Below are positions 33,198 through 43,100 of a stretch of 55,122 nt of DNA, in pieces. Made by a program: the position numbers and the translations under genes. The first letter of the stretch is position 1, and each line of letters opens with the position of its first letter. Origin of the DNA: Eubacterium sp. (GTDB lineage: Bacteria; Bacillota; Clostridia; Lachnospirales; Lachnospiraceae); contig JAGBNH010000106.1 of the NCBI GenBank assembly GCA_017634475.1, positions 1 through 55,122 on the forward strand, written 5' to 3'. The notes below the pieces were generated by a model, which searched no databases, had not been told where the DNA came from, and saw only the letters and a program-made list of their open reading frames with translations.

Positions 33198-34490
33198 TCA
33201 TTCCTCGTTCTCCTCCGGCCTCGGCGGAAGGATGGATATTCTCACCCGCTCCACACGATTTCGGTCCACTGCGGTGACGGAAATGTGCACCACATCATTT
33301 TCAACTTCATCGCCCTTATCCGGCAGGCGATCCAGCAGCTCGATCACGAGACCTCCCACGGAATCATAATGGGCGCTTTCGATCTCGATGCCCAGGGCAT
33401 CGGACAGATCGTCCAGCTTCACGCCGCCGTCCACATCATAGGTGCCGTCTGAAAGGGAAATGATCCGTTCCGCCTCACTCTCATCATATTCATCCCGGAT
33501 ATCTCCCACGATCTCCTCGATGAGATCCTCAATGGTGATGAGGCCTGCCGTGATCCCGTATTCATCCAGGACGATGCACATGGTCGTGGAGGAGGCCTTC
33601 ATATCCTTAAAGATCTGCGCCGTACGCTGGTATTCGTAAACATATACCGGTCTGCGCATGATCTTCTCCACATTTACATTTTCACGTCCGTTCTTCTCTG
33701 CATAAAGGATCAGATCCTTCACATGCAGGATGCCCTCAATATGGTCCTTGGATTCCCGGTACACCGGAAGGCGGGAATAATTCTCCTCCTCCAGGAGCTG
33801 CAGCAGCTCCTGATAGCTGCTGGATACCTCCGCACAGGTCATGTCCGTACGGGGGATCATTACATCCTTGGCTACAGCATCACCGAAATCCACCACGTTG
33901 GTGATCATTTCCTGTTCTTCCTTCTCAATGACTCCTTCCTCGTGGCTCACATCCACGATCTTCAGCAGCTCGGATTCGGTCATCTGATCAGGATTGTAAT
34001 CGGGATCGATCCTGAAGAGCCGGAAGATCCCCCTGGAGATCTTGTTCAGGATCCAGATGAGAGGCGTAAGCACCAGAGACAGGATATAGGCCGGCGTGGC
34101 ATAGAACAGACTCATGGGCAGATTATACATGGTCGCCAGGTTCTTCGGCATGATCTCACCGAAGATCAGCACAAGAAAAGTAAGCACACCGGTACCCAGA
34201 CCGATCATGGCGCTGCCAAAAAGCTTCGTCACCAGGATCGTGGTCAGAGCGGATGCGGAAAGATTAACGATATTGTTGCCGATGAGCACCGTGGTAAGAA
34301 GCCGTGAGGGATCCTCACGCATCTTCAGCACCCTTGCCGCTCTTCTTCCCTTTCGTCCGCCCTCATCCACCAGTGTGCGGAGTTTATTTAAGTTTACCGT
34401 TGTCAGCGCCGTTTCCGCCGAGGAGAAGATCCCCGACAGGAGCAGGAGCACGATAAGCATAACGAGTTGTATCACCGAACCGGAGTCCAT
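33198..34490 (-). CDS. CNNM/CorC-type membrane protein (hemolysin C family) with CBS pair
   Basis: 430 residues. An N-terminal DUF21/CNNM domain with four membrane helices (about 1-180) contains SGIFSSAETALTTVN, the family's cation-site region. Two CBS domains lie at about 215-330 (MIPRTDMTCAEVSSSYQEL, CIVLDEYGITAGLITIEDLIE), where adenosine nucleotides may bind. A C-terminal CorC/HlyC domain lies at about 345-425. Such proteins mediate Mg2+ or other divalent cation efflux. ATG 34490 has GAGGAGCG upstream, replacing an ORF start 25 codons earlier. It follows yerC by 19 bases. Confidence 0.9.
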   Translation of the reverse strand: MDSGSVIQLVMLIVLLLLSGIFSSAETALTTVNLNKLRTLVDEGGRKGRRAARVLKMREDPSRLLTTVLIGNNIVNLSASALTTILVTKLFGSAMIGLGTGVLTFLVLIFGEIMPKNLATMYNLPMSLFYATPAYILSLVLTPLIWILNKISRGIFRLFRIDPDYNPDQMTESELLKIVDVSHEEGVIEKEEQEMITNVVDFGDAVAKDVMIPRTDMTCAEVSSSYQELLQLLEEENYSRLPVYRESKDHIEGILHVKDLILYAEKNGRENVNVEKIMRRPVYVYEYQRTAQIFKDMKASSTTMCIVLDEYGITAGLITIEDLIEEIVGDIRDEYDESEAERIISLSDGTYDVDGGVKLDDLSDALGIEIESAHYDSVGGLVIELLDRLPDKGDEVENDVVHISVTAVDRNRVERVRISILPPRPEENEE

Positions 34491-34509
34491 TATTTCTCGC
34501 TCCTCTGTA

Positions 34510-34833
34510 TTACTGCAGTTCTTCTTTCTGTTTCTGTTCCGATTCCAGTTCCTGAAGCCGTTCAAAGATCAGCTCATAGCTGCCGTTCCCGCAGGTAATG
34601 GACCGGTTTACCCGGCTGATGGTCGCGGTGGAAGCTCCTGTCGCTTTTGCGATCTCGATGTAGGTCCTGTTCTCATGCAGCATCTTAGCCACCGCAAAAC
34701 GCTGCGCTATGGAAACCACCTCATTTGTGGTGCATACATCCCCGAAGAAGGAATACAGTTCCTCCTTGTCTCTGAGCTGCATGATCGCATCAAAGAAGGC
34801 ATCCACCGTATCGGTTCTGATCGTCTTTTCCAT
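34510..34833 (-). CDS. TrpR/YerC-type helix-turn-helix regulator
   Basis: 107 residues. The fold matches the Trp repressor-like YerC/YecD family: MEKTIRTDTVDAFFDAIMQL, then the TTNEVVSIAQRFAVAKMLHE helices and the recognition unit YIEIAKATGASTATISRVNR. It should bind DNA as a dimer; the effector is unknown. Its ATG overlaps the alpha-amylase stop as TAATG, with GAAGGAACC as a Shine-Dalgarno inside the amylase gene, so the two are co-translated. Regulation of the amylase promoter by this protein is a reasonable guess without sequence proof. Confidence 0.9.
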   Translation of the reverse strand: MEKTIRTDTVDAFFDAIMQLRDKEELYSFFGDVCTTNEVVSIAQRFAVAKMLHENRTYIEIAKATGASTATISRVNRSITCGNGSYELIFERLQELESEQKQKEELQ

Positions 34834-36281
34834 TATTTCGGTTCCTTCCGTACCCATACAGCCACGGCACCGCGGTTTACATAAAATTCGCCGCAGCCCT
34901 CGTTGTCGATCTTGATATTGTACTTGGCATTTCCCATGATATCTGAGAAATGCGCACCTGCGAACTGACGGCCGATATACATTCGTTTGGTTCCTCCCTT
35001 TCCGTCGGAAAGGACCACTGCCATACCGGAATCCTTATGATCCTCATCACCCTCGCGTGTCCACCCGATGCAGTCCGGATCATCGAAATAATCATGCTGC
35101 GGTCCGTAAGCCTTCTGCTTGCGGAGCTTCATCAGCTTGTCAAGGAGAGCCTTCTCCCCTTTATACCTGTCATTGGCGATCCCCTTATAATCTCCGTAGA
35201 ATACGCAGGGGTATCCGTCCTTCCGGAGCAGGATCAGGGCATAGGCCAGAGGCTTGAACCACTCCTCTACCCAGGATTCCGCCGGCTGACCGGGCTGTGT
35301 ATTGTGGTTATCCACAAAGGTAACTGCATGCATGGGATCACGGTCTACAAGGGTTCCGTCAAAGATCCGCCGGAGGTCGTAAGCCCCCTTTGCCCTGGAG
35401 GCATCATAGAACCGGTAATGCAGCGCCACATCCAGGACAGAGGTCTCTGCATTGGCGGAAGCCAGATATTCAGACAGCACATTTACATCACCGTTCCAGT
35501 ATTCACCTACGGAGAACAGCTCCTTACCCGTAACCCGGCGTACCTCATTCAGGAATTCCCGATAGAAGGAGCCCGGAACGTGCTTTGCCGCATCCAGACA
35601 GAAGCCGTCGATACCGGCGGTATTGACATACCATACGGCCCAGCGGACGAATTCCTCATACACCTCCCGGTTGCTTAAGTCGATATCCGAACCCATAAGA
35701 TAGTCAAAGCTTCCCTTGCCGTCTTCCGCATCGGTCTCTTTCCCGGTCAGCTGGGAAATGGTCTGCTTAACCTTCTTCTGATCCCAGTCAATACCACCGA
35801 AATGTGTCCAGTTCCACACAAAATCAGAGTATTTCCCCTTCCGTCCCGGGAAGGCAAACTTCGTACAGGCACCGATCACCTTATCCTCACCGATCATCTG
35901 ATAGGTGCTTTTCTCGTTGAATTCCGACGCACTTACAGACTCTACTCCGTCCGCACCGGACTTATGATCCAGGACCACATCTGCATAGACGTTGATCTTC
36001 TTATCATGCAGCTCGTCGATGGCCGCCAGATAATCCTTCTTCGTACCATACTTCGTCCGTACGCTGCCCTTCTGCCGGAATTCTCCCAGATCATACAGAT
36101 CATAGACATTAAATCCGGAGTCACTTGCTCCCTCAGCGCCCTTGCAGGCAGGAGGAAGCCATACGCCGGTCACACCGTTTTGCATAAGCTTCGCCGCATC
36201 CTGAGCAAGATTCTTCCAGAGCTTTCCGTCAGCCGGAAGATTCCACTCGAAGTATTGCATAAGTGTTCCGTTCTCAACCAT
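34833..36281 (-). CDS. Cytoplasmic alpha-amylase (GH13)
   Basis: 482 residues with no signal peptide, close in layout to the intracellular liquefying-type amylases. It begins MVENGTLMQYFEWNLPADG, the family start. Catalytic residues are the nucleophile D230 in GFCLDAAKHV, acid/base E260 in SVGEYW, and D324 in FVDNHNTQ. DVVLDHK at 101 is conserved region I. It cleaves alpha-1,4-glucans, probably maltodextrins or glycogen inside the cell. AAGGAGACTGAATC precedes the ATG. Its promoter lies at 36347-36375, divergent from the HD-protein promoter. Confidence 0.95.
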   Translation of the reverse strand: MVENGTLMQYFEWNLPADGKLWKNLAQDAAKLMQNGVTGVWLPPACKGAEGASDSGFNVYDLYDLGEFRQKGSVRTKYGTKKDYLAAIDELHDKKINVYADVVLDHKSGADGVESVSASEFNEKSTYQMIGEDKVIGACTKFAFPGRKGKYSDFVWNWTHFGGIDWDQKKVKQTISQLTGKETDAEDGKGSFDYLMGSDIDLSNREVYEEFVRWAVWYVNTAGIDGFCLDAAKHVPGSFYREFLNEVRRVTGKELFSVGEYWNGDVNVLSEYLASANAETSVLDVALHYRFYDASRAKGAYDLRRIFDGTLVDRDPMHAVTFVDNHNTQPGQPAESWVEEWFKPLAYALILLRKDGYPCVFYGDYKGIANDRYKGEKALLDKLMKLRKQKAYGPQHDYFDDPDCIGWTREGDEDHKDSGMAVVLSDGKGGTKRMYIGRQFAGAHFSDIMGNAKYNIKIDNEGCGEFYVNRGAVAVWVRKEPK

Positions 36282-36346
36282 GATTCAGTCTCCTTATTTA
36301 TCTTTAAGTACATTTTCAACGGTTTCAAAAATCCACATATGGAGAT

Positions 36347-36375
36347 ATTATACCAAACTTTAACACTTTAAGCAA
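36347..36375 (-). promoter_or_regulatory. Promoter of the amylase operon
   Basis: -35 TTGCTT (36375-36370), a 17-base spacer and -10 TATAAT (36352-36347). A cre-like sequence TGAAACCGTTGAAA (36327-36314, minus) lies in the untranslated leader and matches a CcpA site at about 11 of 14 positions. Confidence 0.75.
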
Positions 36376-36396
36376 CTAAAACCCCATGGTCCGGTA

Positions 36397-36425
36397 TTCA
36401 CATTTCCGCCGAAGTCTGCTATAAT
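36397..36425 (+). promoter_or_regulatory. Promoter of the HD protein/citrate synthase operon
   Basis: -35 TTCACA (36397-36402), a 17-base spacer and -10 TATAAT (36420-36425) with TGC before it. It faces away from the amylase promoter with 21 bases between the two -35 boxes. Confidence 0.75.
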
Positions 36426-36471
36426 GTTCAGCACCTGTTTACACGGAATCTGCCGCATAAGGAGAAGGAAA

Positions 36472-36978
36472 ATGATCATCGGTGAGGACAAATCCATTCG
36501 GGATACCATAACAAGACTTGGACATGAGATCCTGGTTTCGGATACCTTCCGCTCCGAGGAACATTTCATCCAGCATGGCGTGATCAACTGCTACGAGCAC
36601 TCCCTGGCCGTGACCTATATGAGTGTCTGGCTGGTGAAGAAGCTTCACCTTAAGCTTTCGCTTCGGGCTGTGGTCCGGGCTGCTCTTCTCCATGACTACT
36701 TCCTGTACGACTGGCACGACAATGCCATCTGGCACAGCCTCCACGGCTATCACCACGCCAGGAGGGCGATGCAGAACGCCCGCAGGGATTTCAGACTCTC
36801 CCGCAAGGAGCAGCAGATCATTTACCGGCATATGTTCCCTCTGAACATCACCAGGTTCCCCAACAGCAAGGAGGCAGCCGTCGTCTGCCTGGCGGACAAG
36901 ATCTGCGCCACCGTGGAGACCATCAACAAGAAAAACTACAAGCCCGTTCTGACCCGGGATTTCCGGGCTCTGGCTTAA
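36472..36978 (+). CDS. HD-domain phosphohydrolase
   Basis: 168 residues with an HD metal-binding domain: CYEHSLAVTYM supplies the first His, ALLHDYFLYDWHD the HD pair, and the C-terminal LADKICATVET the distal Asp. Substrates of small HD proteins range over nucleotides and nucleic-acid ends; this one is unassigned. ATG 36472 has AAGGAGAAGG upstream; the frame extends 16 codons further without a site. It is followed by citrate synthase after 16 bases, so the two are co-transcribed. Confidence 0.88.
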   Translation: MIIGEDKSIRDTITRLGHEILVSDTFRSEEHFIQHGVINCYEHSLAVTYMSVWLVKKLHLKLSLRAVVRAALLHDYFLYDWHDNAIWHSLHGYHHARRAMQNARRDFRLSRKEQQIIYRHMFPLNITRFPNSKEAAVVCLADKICATVETINKKNYKPVLTRDFRALA

Positions 36979-36994
36979 GAAGGAGGTACGCTTT

Positions 36995-38359
36995 ATGTCT
37001 ATGGCTAGTGCCGGCGAGATCAGCCGGGAACTGCATAAACTCGCAAATCTCTGTGTAGAGAACAACCGGATCGATCCCGGTCTCTATGATGTCTATCAGG
37101 TGAAGAAGGGCTTACGTGAGCCCAGCGGCAAGGGAGTCCTTACCGGTCTGACGGAGATCTCCACGGTGAACGGTTCCCGTGAGGTGGACGGCAAGATGGT
37201 CCCCATCGAAGGGGAACTGTGCTACAGAGGGATCCGGATCGAGGATCTGGTGGATGGCTTCACCCGCGACGGACGTTTCGGTTTCGAGGAGACCGCCTAT
37301 CTTCTTCTGTTCGGCCAGCTTCCGGACAAGGACGCACTGTCCCACTGGAACCGGCTGCTGTCCCACGCCCGCCGTCTGCCGGAGGACTTTGTGGAGGACG
37401 TGATCCTGAAGTCCCCCAACAAGGACATCATGAACGCCATGGCCCGTTCCATACTGGCGCTGAACTCCTATGACCGGAATCCGGACGATCTGTCCATCCC
37501 CAACGTTCTTCGCCAGTCCATCAAGCTGATCGCAAATATCCCGCTGATCGCGGCGTATTCTTATCTTGCCTACCGGCACTACATGCTGAACCGGGGCCTT
37601 TATATTCACAATCCGAAGCCGGAGCTCTCCGCTGCGGAAAACCTGCTCCGGATCATGCGGCAGGACAAGAAGTTCACTCCACTGGAGGCGAAGCTTCTGG
37701 ACATCGCTCTGGTGCTCCATGCCGAGCACGGCGGCGGAAATAATTCCACCTTCACCACCCATGTGGTCACCTCCTCCGGTACGGACACGTATTCTTCCGT
37801 TGCCGCATCTCTTTGCTCCCTGAAGGGACCAAAACACGGGGGTGCCAACATCAAAGTCAAGAAAATGTTCGACGAGCTGAAAAAGGAAGTCCACGACTGG
37901 GAGGATGATGAGGAGATCTCTGCTTATCTGCTGAAGATCCTCCACAAAGAGGCCTTTGACAAGTCGGGACTGATCTACGGTATCGGCCATGCCATCTACA
38001 CCCGGTCAGATCCCCGGGCGAAGATCCTTGAGCATTACACGGAGCTGCTGGCGGGGGAGAAGAACCGCACGGCAGAGTTCCATCTGTACCAGAAGGTGGC
38101 CAGGCTGTCACCGGGACTGATGCAGCAGGAACGGAAGATGTTCAAGCCGGTATCTCCGAATATCGATTTCTACAGTGGTTTCGTCTACAACATGATGAAC
38201 ATTCCGGACGAGTTTATCACACCGCTCTTTGCCATCGCCCGTGTGGCCGGTTGGTCGGCCCACCGCATCGAGGAGCTTACCTGCACCAACAAGATCATCC
38301 GCCCGGCGTACATGTCCGTGGCCTCTACCAGCGAGTATGTACCGCTGTCCAAGCGGTAA
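36995..38359 (+). CDS. Citrate synthase
   Basis: 454 residues, somewhat longer than typical bacterial type I forms because of an N-terminal extension of about 45 residues. Catalytic residues fit the family: His in LHAEHGGGNNSTF (242 or 245), His281 in GPKHGGAN, and Asp in NIDFYSGFVY. It condenses oxaloacetate with acetyl-CoA, feeding the oxidative branch toward 2-oxoglutarate and glutamate. Isocitrate dehydrogenase is encoded 5 kb away; no aconitase is in the window. AAGGAGG precedes the ATG. A terminator follows directly. Confidence 0.95.
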   Translation: MSMASAGEISRELHKLANLCVENNRIDPGLYDVYQVKKGLREPSGKGVLTGLTEISTVNGSREVDGKMVPIEGELCYRGIRIEDLVDGFTRDGRFGFEETAYLLLFGQLPDKDALSHWNRLLSHARRLPEDFVEDVILKSPNKDIMNAMARSILALNSYDRNPDDLSIPNVLRQSIKLIANIPLIAAYSYLAYRHYMLNRGLYIHNPKPELSAAENLLRIMRQDKKFTPLEAKLLDIALVLHAEHGGGNNSTFTTHVVTSSGTDTYSSVAASLCSLKGPKHGGANIKVKKMFDELKKEVHDWEDDEEISAYLLKILHKEAFDKSGLIYGIGHAIYTRSDPRAKILEHYTELLAGEKNRTAEFHLYQKVARLSPGLMQQERKMFKPVSPNIDFYSGFVYNMMNIPDEFITPLFAIARVAGWSAHRIEELTCTNKIIRPAYMSVASTSEYVPLSKR

Positions 38360-38364
38360 TACCG

Positions 38365-38406
38365 AAGAAAATGCTCACGGTGTTTCTCCATCGTGAGCAT
38401 TTTCTT
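38365..38406. terminator. Bidirectional terminator between citrate synthase and hscC
   Basis: AAGAAAATGCTCACG (38365-38379) pairs with CGTGAGCATTTTCTT (38392-38406), a perfect 15-bp stem with A- and T-rich ends. It serves both convergent genes. Confidence 0.88.
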
Positions 38407-38410
38407 AACG

Positions 38411-40123
38411 TTATTCTTCTTCCATCTGTCTTTCGACAGCTTCCAGTTCTTCACGGAATTCTTCTCTCGCTCTGGCGATCTTCTCCCGGTCCTGGGTGTC
38501 CAGCACTGCTTCAAAGCGGCGCATCATCCGGTCCACGATGGCTCGGGTGTCGCCTACGGATTCTTCATACAGGCGATCGCCTTTTACCAGAAGGTACCGG
38601 TTCTCTTCCTGCTCCCGGGGAGGGATCTTCAGGTCGGAAAGCTCTGCCAGTCGGGCGTCGATCTGCTCATCCGTCAGGGGGTTCTCCTCATTTCGGATCA
38701 CGATCCGCTTCTCCTGCCCTGTGGATACTACCTTCACCACAACCTCCAGGATGGAGTTCACATCATAGGTAAAGGTAATATCTGCGGCCTCCTTGCCCTC
38801 CGGTCCCTTGGGGACTGCGATCTCCAGATCTCCCAGCACCACATTGTTCATGGCCATCCGGCTTTCTCCCTGCAGCACCTTTACGGCTATAGCGCCCTGG
38901 TTTTCGGACGCGGTATAGACGCGGTGGGTACGGCTCACGGGGATCACGGTATTCCGCTCGATGATGGGCAGATAGTGACCGGGTTCCTTATTGCCGCCGG
39001 GCAGGGTGACGCACACCTCGGTGCCGAGAGTGAAGGGGCAAACGTCCGTGAGGATCATTTCCTTTACTGCTTCGTTCCGTTCCTTCATGGCCCCCTGGAT
39101 GGCCGCCCCTATAGCCACCACCCGGTCGGGATCTATCCCCGTGTTGGGGATCCTGCCGAAGGTCTTGCTCACAAATTTCCGTAAAATGGGGAGCTTTGTC
39201 GCTCCTCCCACCAGAAGGATCTCACCGATATCGGACAGCTTCACGTCCGCGTCCCTGAGTGAGCGTTCGATGGGTTTCTTCAGCTTGGCGAATAAAACCG
39301 AGCACGCCCGTTCATAGGCATCCTGGGTGATCCGGGAGGTATATTCTTTCTCCTCGCCGTTTTGTTTCAGGGTGAAACGCATGGTCACCGTATTCTTCTC
39401 CGAGAAACCCAGCTTGGCGGTTTCCGCAGCCTTCCGCAGAAGCGCTTCTTCCTTCTCAGACAGGGTCCGGTCCTCGATCTTATGCTCCGCCAGGAACATC
39501 CGGATCAGCACGTCCGTGAAATCCTCGCCTCCCAGGAAGTTATCTCCTGCCACGGCGCGGACCTCCATGATCTGCTCAAACTGTTCCAGGATGGATACAT
39601 CAAATGTACCGCCTCCCAGATCAAAGACCAGATATTTGCTGTCTGCATGGTTCTGGTGAATACCGTAGCTCAGCGCCGCTGCTGTGGGCTCGGAGACGAT
39701 CCGCTCTACCTTGAAGCCTGCCATTTCACCGGCCTGTTTGGTTGCCCGCCGCTGGGCGTCGTTGAAGTAGGCCGGGACACTGATCACAGCCTCCGTTACT
39801 TCCTGTCCGAGATAGGCTTCCGCATCTTCCTTCAGACTCCGGAGGATCAGACTGGACAGCTGTTCTGCGGTGAAGTCCCGGTCTCCCAGACGAAAGATCC
39901 TTCCCGTTCCCATGCTCCGCTTAAATACCGCTGCCGATTCATGGGGATGGGTGATGCTCCGTTCCTTTGCCGTTTTTCCGATATACGTCTCTCCGGCCGG
40001 ATCCACGCTTACCACTGAGGGCGTAAGGTATTCTCCCAGTCGGTTGGGTATCACCTTCACCTCTCCGTTATCGGAACAGGCGATCAGACTGTTTGTGGTT
40101 CCAAGATCAATTCCTGCAATCAT
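38411..40123 (-). CDS. hscC: HscC-type Hsp70 chaperone
   Basis: 570 residues, shorter than DnaK (about 610-640). The ATPase domain begins GIDLGTTNSLIAC and has VFDLGGGTFDVS and LVGGATKLP. The substrate-binding beta domain (about 365-490) has NTVIPVSRTHRVYTA, and the helical lid is shortened and ends in a Glu-rich tail, not the DnaK EEVD-like end. This matches HscC in length and lid. It starts inside the end of the upstream J-domain gene (17-base overlap), with GAGGT before the ATG, so the pair is coupled. E. coli HscC likewise works with dedicated J-proteins. Confidence 0.88.
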   Translation of the reverse strand: MIAGIDLGTTNSLIACSDNGEVKVIPNRLGEYLTPSVVSVDPAGETYIGKTAKERSITHPHESAAVFKRSMGTGRIFRLGDRDFTAEQLSSLILRSLKEDAEAYLGQEVTEAVISVPAYFNDAQRRATKQAGEMAGFKVERIVSEPTAAALSYGIHQNHADSKYLVFDLGGGTFDVSILEQFEQIMEVRAVAGDNFLGGEDFTDVLIRMFLAEHKIEDRTLSEKEEALLRKAAETAKLGFSEKNTVTMRFTLKQNGEEKEYTSRITQDAYERACSVLFAKLKKPIERSLRDADVKLSDIGEILLVGGATKLPILRKFVSKTFGRIPNTGIDPDRVVAIGAAIQGAMKERNEAVKEMILTDVCPFTLGTEVCVTLPGGNKEPGHYLPIIERNTVIPVSRTHRVYTASENQGAIAVKVLQGESRMAMNNVVLGDLEIAVPKGPEGKEAADITFTYDVNSILEVVVKVVSTGQEKRIVIRNEENPLTDEQIDARLAELSDLKIPPREQEENRYLLVKGDRLYEESVGDTRAIVDRMMRRFEAVLDTQDREKIARAREEFREELEAVERQMEEE

Positions 40124-43100
40124 TCTGTAACCTCATGATCATATCTTTCAGAACTAAATCCACGCCCCGGGCCGCTCCGGCCTGCTCAAAGGAGAGAAGG
40201 GCCTGGCTCTTATCCTTCCTGGCAAGATGAAGCCATCCCAGTTCCTCATAGGCCTCCGAAACCAAAGCGTTTACTTCGCCGTCCCAGGGGAGTACGTCCA
40301 GCACTTCCCGAAGCAGGGACTCTGCCCTGGCGTAATCCTTGCCTGCTCGCAGACTTTGCGCCAGCCGGATCTTGGATTCCCAGAGGAAGAGCCCGCTGCT
40401 TCCCATCTGTTCCAGAACGGAAATGTACCGATTCACTCTGGTCTTCCCGTTAAACTGCCGGGATGCGCATTCCGCCATGAAGCCCTGATACCGGAACCTT
40501 TTTCCGGGATCCCGGTCCATGGCCAGCCGGAAGCTCTCCTCCGCAGCCTTGTATTCCTTATGCAGCAGCTGCAGCCGTCCCAACAGCTCATACTGATAGC
40601 CGGAAATGAGCTTTCCGCCCGGGCCTGCAGGTTCGTTTTGCTCCGCCGTCTTTACCGCCGCCTTCAGTTCCTTCAGTTTTCCGGCATAGAAGAAGCATTC
40701 GCAGAGACGGTCATGCATGCCCTGCATTTCATCTCTCCGCCAGTCGGTCCGAAGAAGCATCTGTTCCGCTTCGCCGAATCGTCCGGAAAGTACCAGCAGC
40801 TGTGCATGGAGCAGTCGGACGGACTGGTAGGCCCGTGTCTCCCGGAGCGCCGTGATGAGCTTATCCGCGGGGCCGTACATTTTCAGCCGGAGCATGCATT
40901 TCAACCTGAGCTCCAGCAGATCCGGATCGTATTCCTCCGGGGCAGGCTCGCCAAGGCCGGACAGCACCTTCAGTCCGTCCCTGGGACATCCCATGGCCAG
41001 AAGAAGCCTTCCCGCCACAATAGCCGCTCTTGATCCGGGGGCCATAAGCCTTGCCGCGATCAGAGTCTTCTTTCTTGCTTCGAAATACCGTCCCAACTGC
41101 ATCAGGCAATAGCCCTGATTCAGCAGGACTCTGTCCGAGGTGACAAGCTCTGACTGCCGGTCAAAGCATTCCAGGGCTTCCTGGTAATGCAGCAGTCTTC
41201 GATGCATGTCTCCCAGGCGCTCCAGGACCACTGCATTCTCCGGGTTCTCCTTCTCCGCCAGCTGATATTCCTCAAGAGCCTTGTGGGGTTCCTCCATTTC
41301 CTTATAGATGTCCCCCAGCATCAGGTAGAACCGATCCCGTTCTTCCACATCCGACTCGTTCTTTTCGATATTCGCCTTCACCGGTTTCAGAAGCCGCAGC
41401 GCTTCCTTACGGCTTCCGTCCCGTTCCAGCAGGACTCTTGCGCGGATCACCGATGCGGTATCGCTTTCCGGCACCATCTGCTTAAGCCGGGCGGCAACGC
41501 CTTCCGCGCCGTCATAGTTTTTCTGCCGAAGGGCGATCTTCGCCATGATGAGATAGGGCTCCGCATAAAAGGGAAATATACCGATGGCCCGGTTTGCATA
41601 CTCCGCCGCATCCTGGAAGAGATCCATTTCATAGGAGCATTTTGCCCGGATGTTGGAGGCCTGATAGTTCATGGGACTGCGCTTTTCCAGTTCCACGCAG
41701 GCTCTGATGCCTTCGGCATAATTACCGGAAAGATATTCCAGCACACATTTTTCTTCCATGGTCACCGCATATTCATCATGCCGCATGGAGAGGGCGGAAT
41801 CAATGGCCGTCCTTGCTTCGGCATAACGTTTCTGCTGCATCAGGGCAACCCCCAGAAGAGTCACCGCATAGCCCATGCGTTTCCGGATGGCCGTTGCCTC
41901 ATCCGACTCATCCGCTTCGGGAATAGCAACTATGGCATCGATCCACAGCCTGAGCTCCGCCTCCGCTTCCACCGGTTTCCGGATGGACAGCAGGCATCTG
42001 CCCAGGTAATTATGATAGGTCGCACCCAGCAGTCCCTTCGGCGGATCGATCTCCGTCAGCACCCGGATGCCCTCCTCAAACTGATAGCTCTGGTAAAGGG
42101 CTGTGGCCAGAGCGATGCGAAGCTCCAAAGAACCCGGATCCGCCTCAAGCTCCGCCTTCTTCTTTTTCACGATCCCCTCACAGGCCGTGTGGACCTGGGC
42201 GCGGTAATAGTTCTCATAGGGATCGTCCTGCATCAGGTCATAAAAGATGTCCCGGGCTTTTTCGAAATCTTCTCTGGCGTTTGCCACCTCGCCCAGTCTG
42301 CCCCGGATCACCCGGGAATCCCCGGATATTTCTTCCGCCTTCCGATAGCAGCGCTCTGCGCCGTCCAGATCTTCGGAATGAAGCTTGATATCTCCCGTAT
42401 TGATCAGTACGGTGACATCCTCGGGATAGAGGCGGTTCAGCTCCTCCAGAAGCTCCTCGGCTTCCTCCTCCCGGTCGGTCTGCCAGAGAAAACGTACCAG
42501 CATGATGTCGATATCCGGATTTCTCACCGGCAGATCTTTGAGCTTCGGCAGGAGCTTCATCAGCTCCGGAATATTCTCGGCCCTAAGGGCCCTTGAAAAT
42601 GCCGATGCCGCCTCGATCAGATGGTCATAATCATAATCCGCCGGTCCCGTGAACTTGGTAAAGTCCACTGCATCCGCATATCTTCCGTTGGCCAGGATAT
42701 AGTCCACAAAACGGGAAGGATAACGGGCCGTAAGCTCCTCCCTCTGTTCACTCAGATCATAATGCTCCGTCAGGAATTTATAGACCTGGTGGGGAAGCAG
42801 ATAATGCCCGGTGATAAAGTCCAGCAGGGTATACATGGCCTCTGTGGAGGTATCGATGGAGGACGCATAGGGTTCCTCCAGAAGAGCTTCCCATTCATGC
42901 ACATCCACACGCCGAAAAAACGATGCATAGATCTCCTGCATCGTTTTCTGCATTCTGCCCTGAGGGGTGTCGGGATATACGATTTCCGCCGGTTCACGGT
43001 TCTCCTGTGCTTTAGGCCCGGCCTCCGGCTGATATTCCTCTTCCGGAAGATCTGCCAGTCTCAATGCTTCCTCATAGGCGGCCCGGAGGGCCTGAAAGCC

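Noticed and set aside
36314-36327. A definite CcpA (cre) site in the amylase leader
   Set aside because: Three of 14 positions disagree with the consensus and the right half is not palindromic, so it is mentioned only as cre-like.
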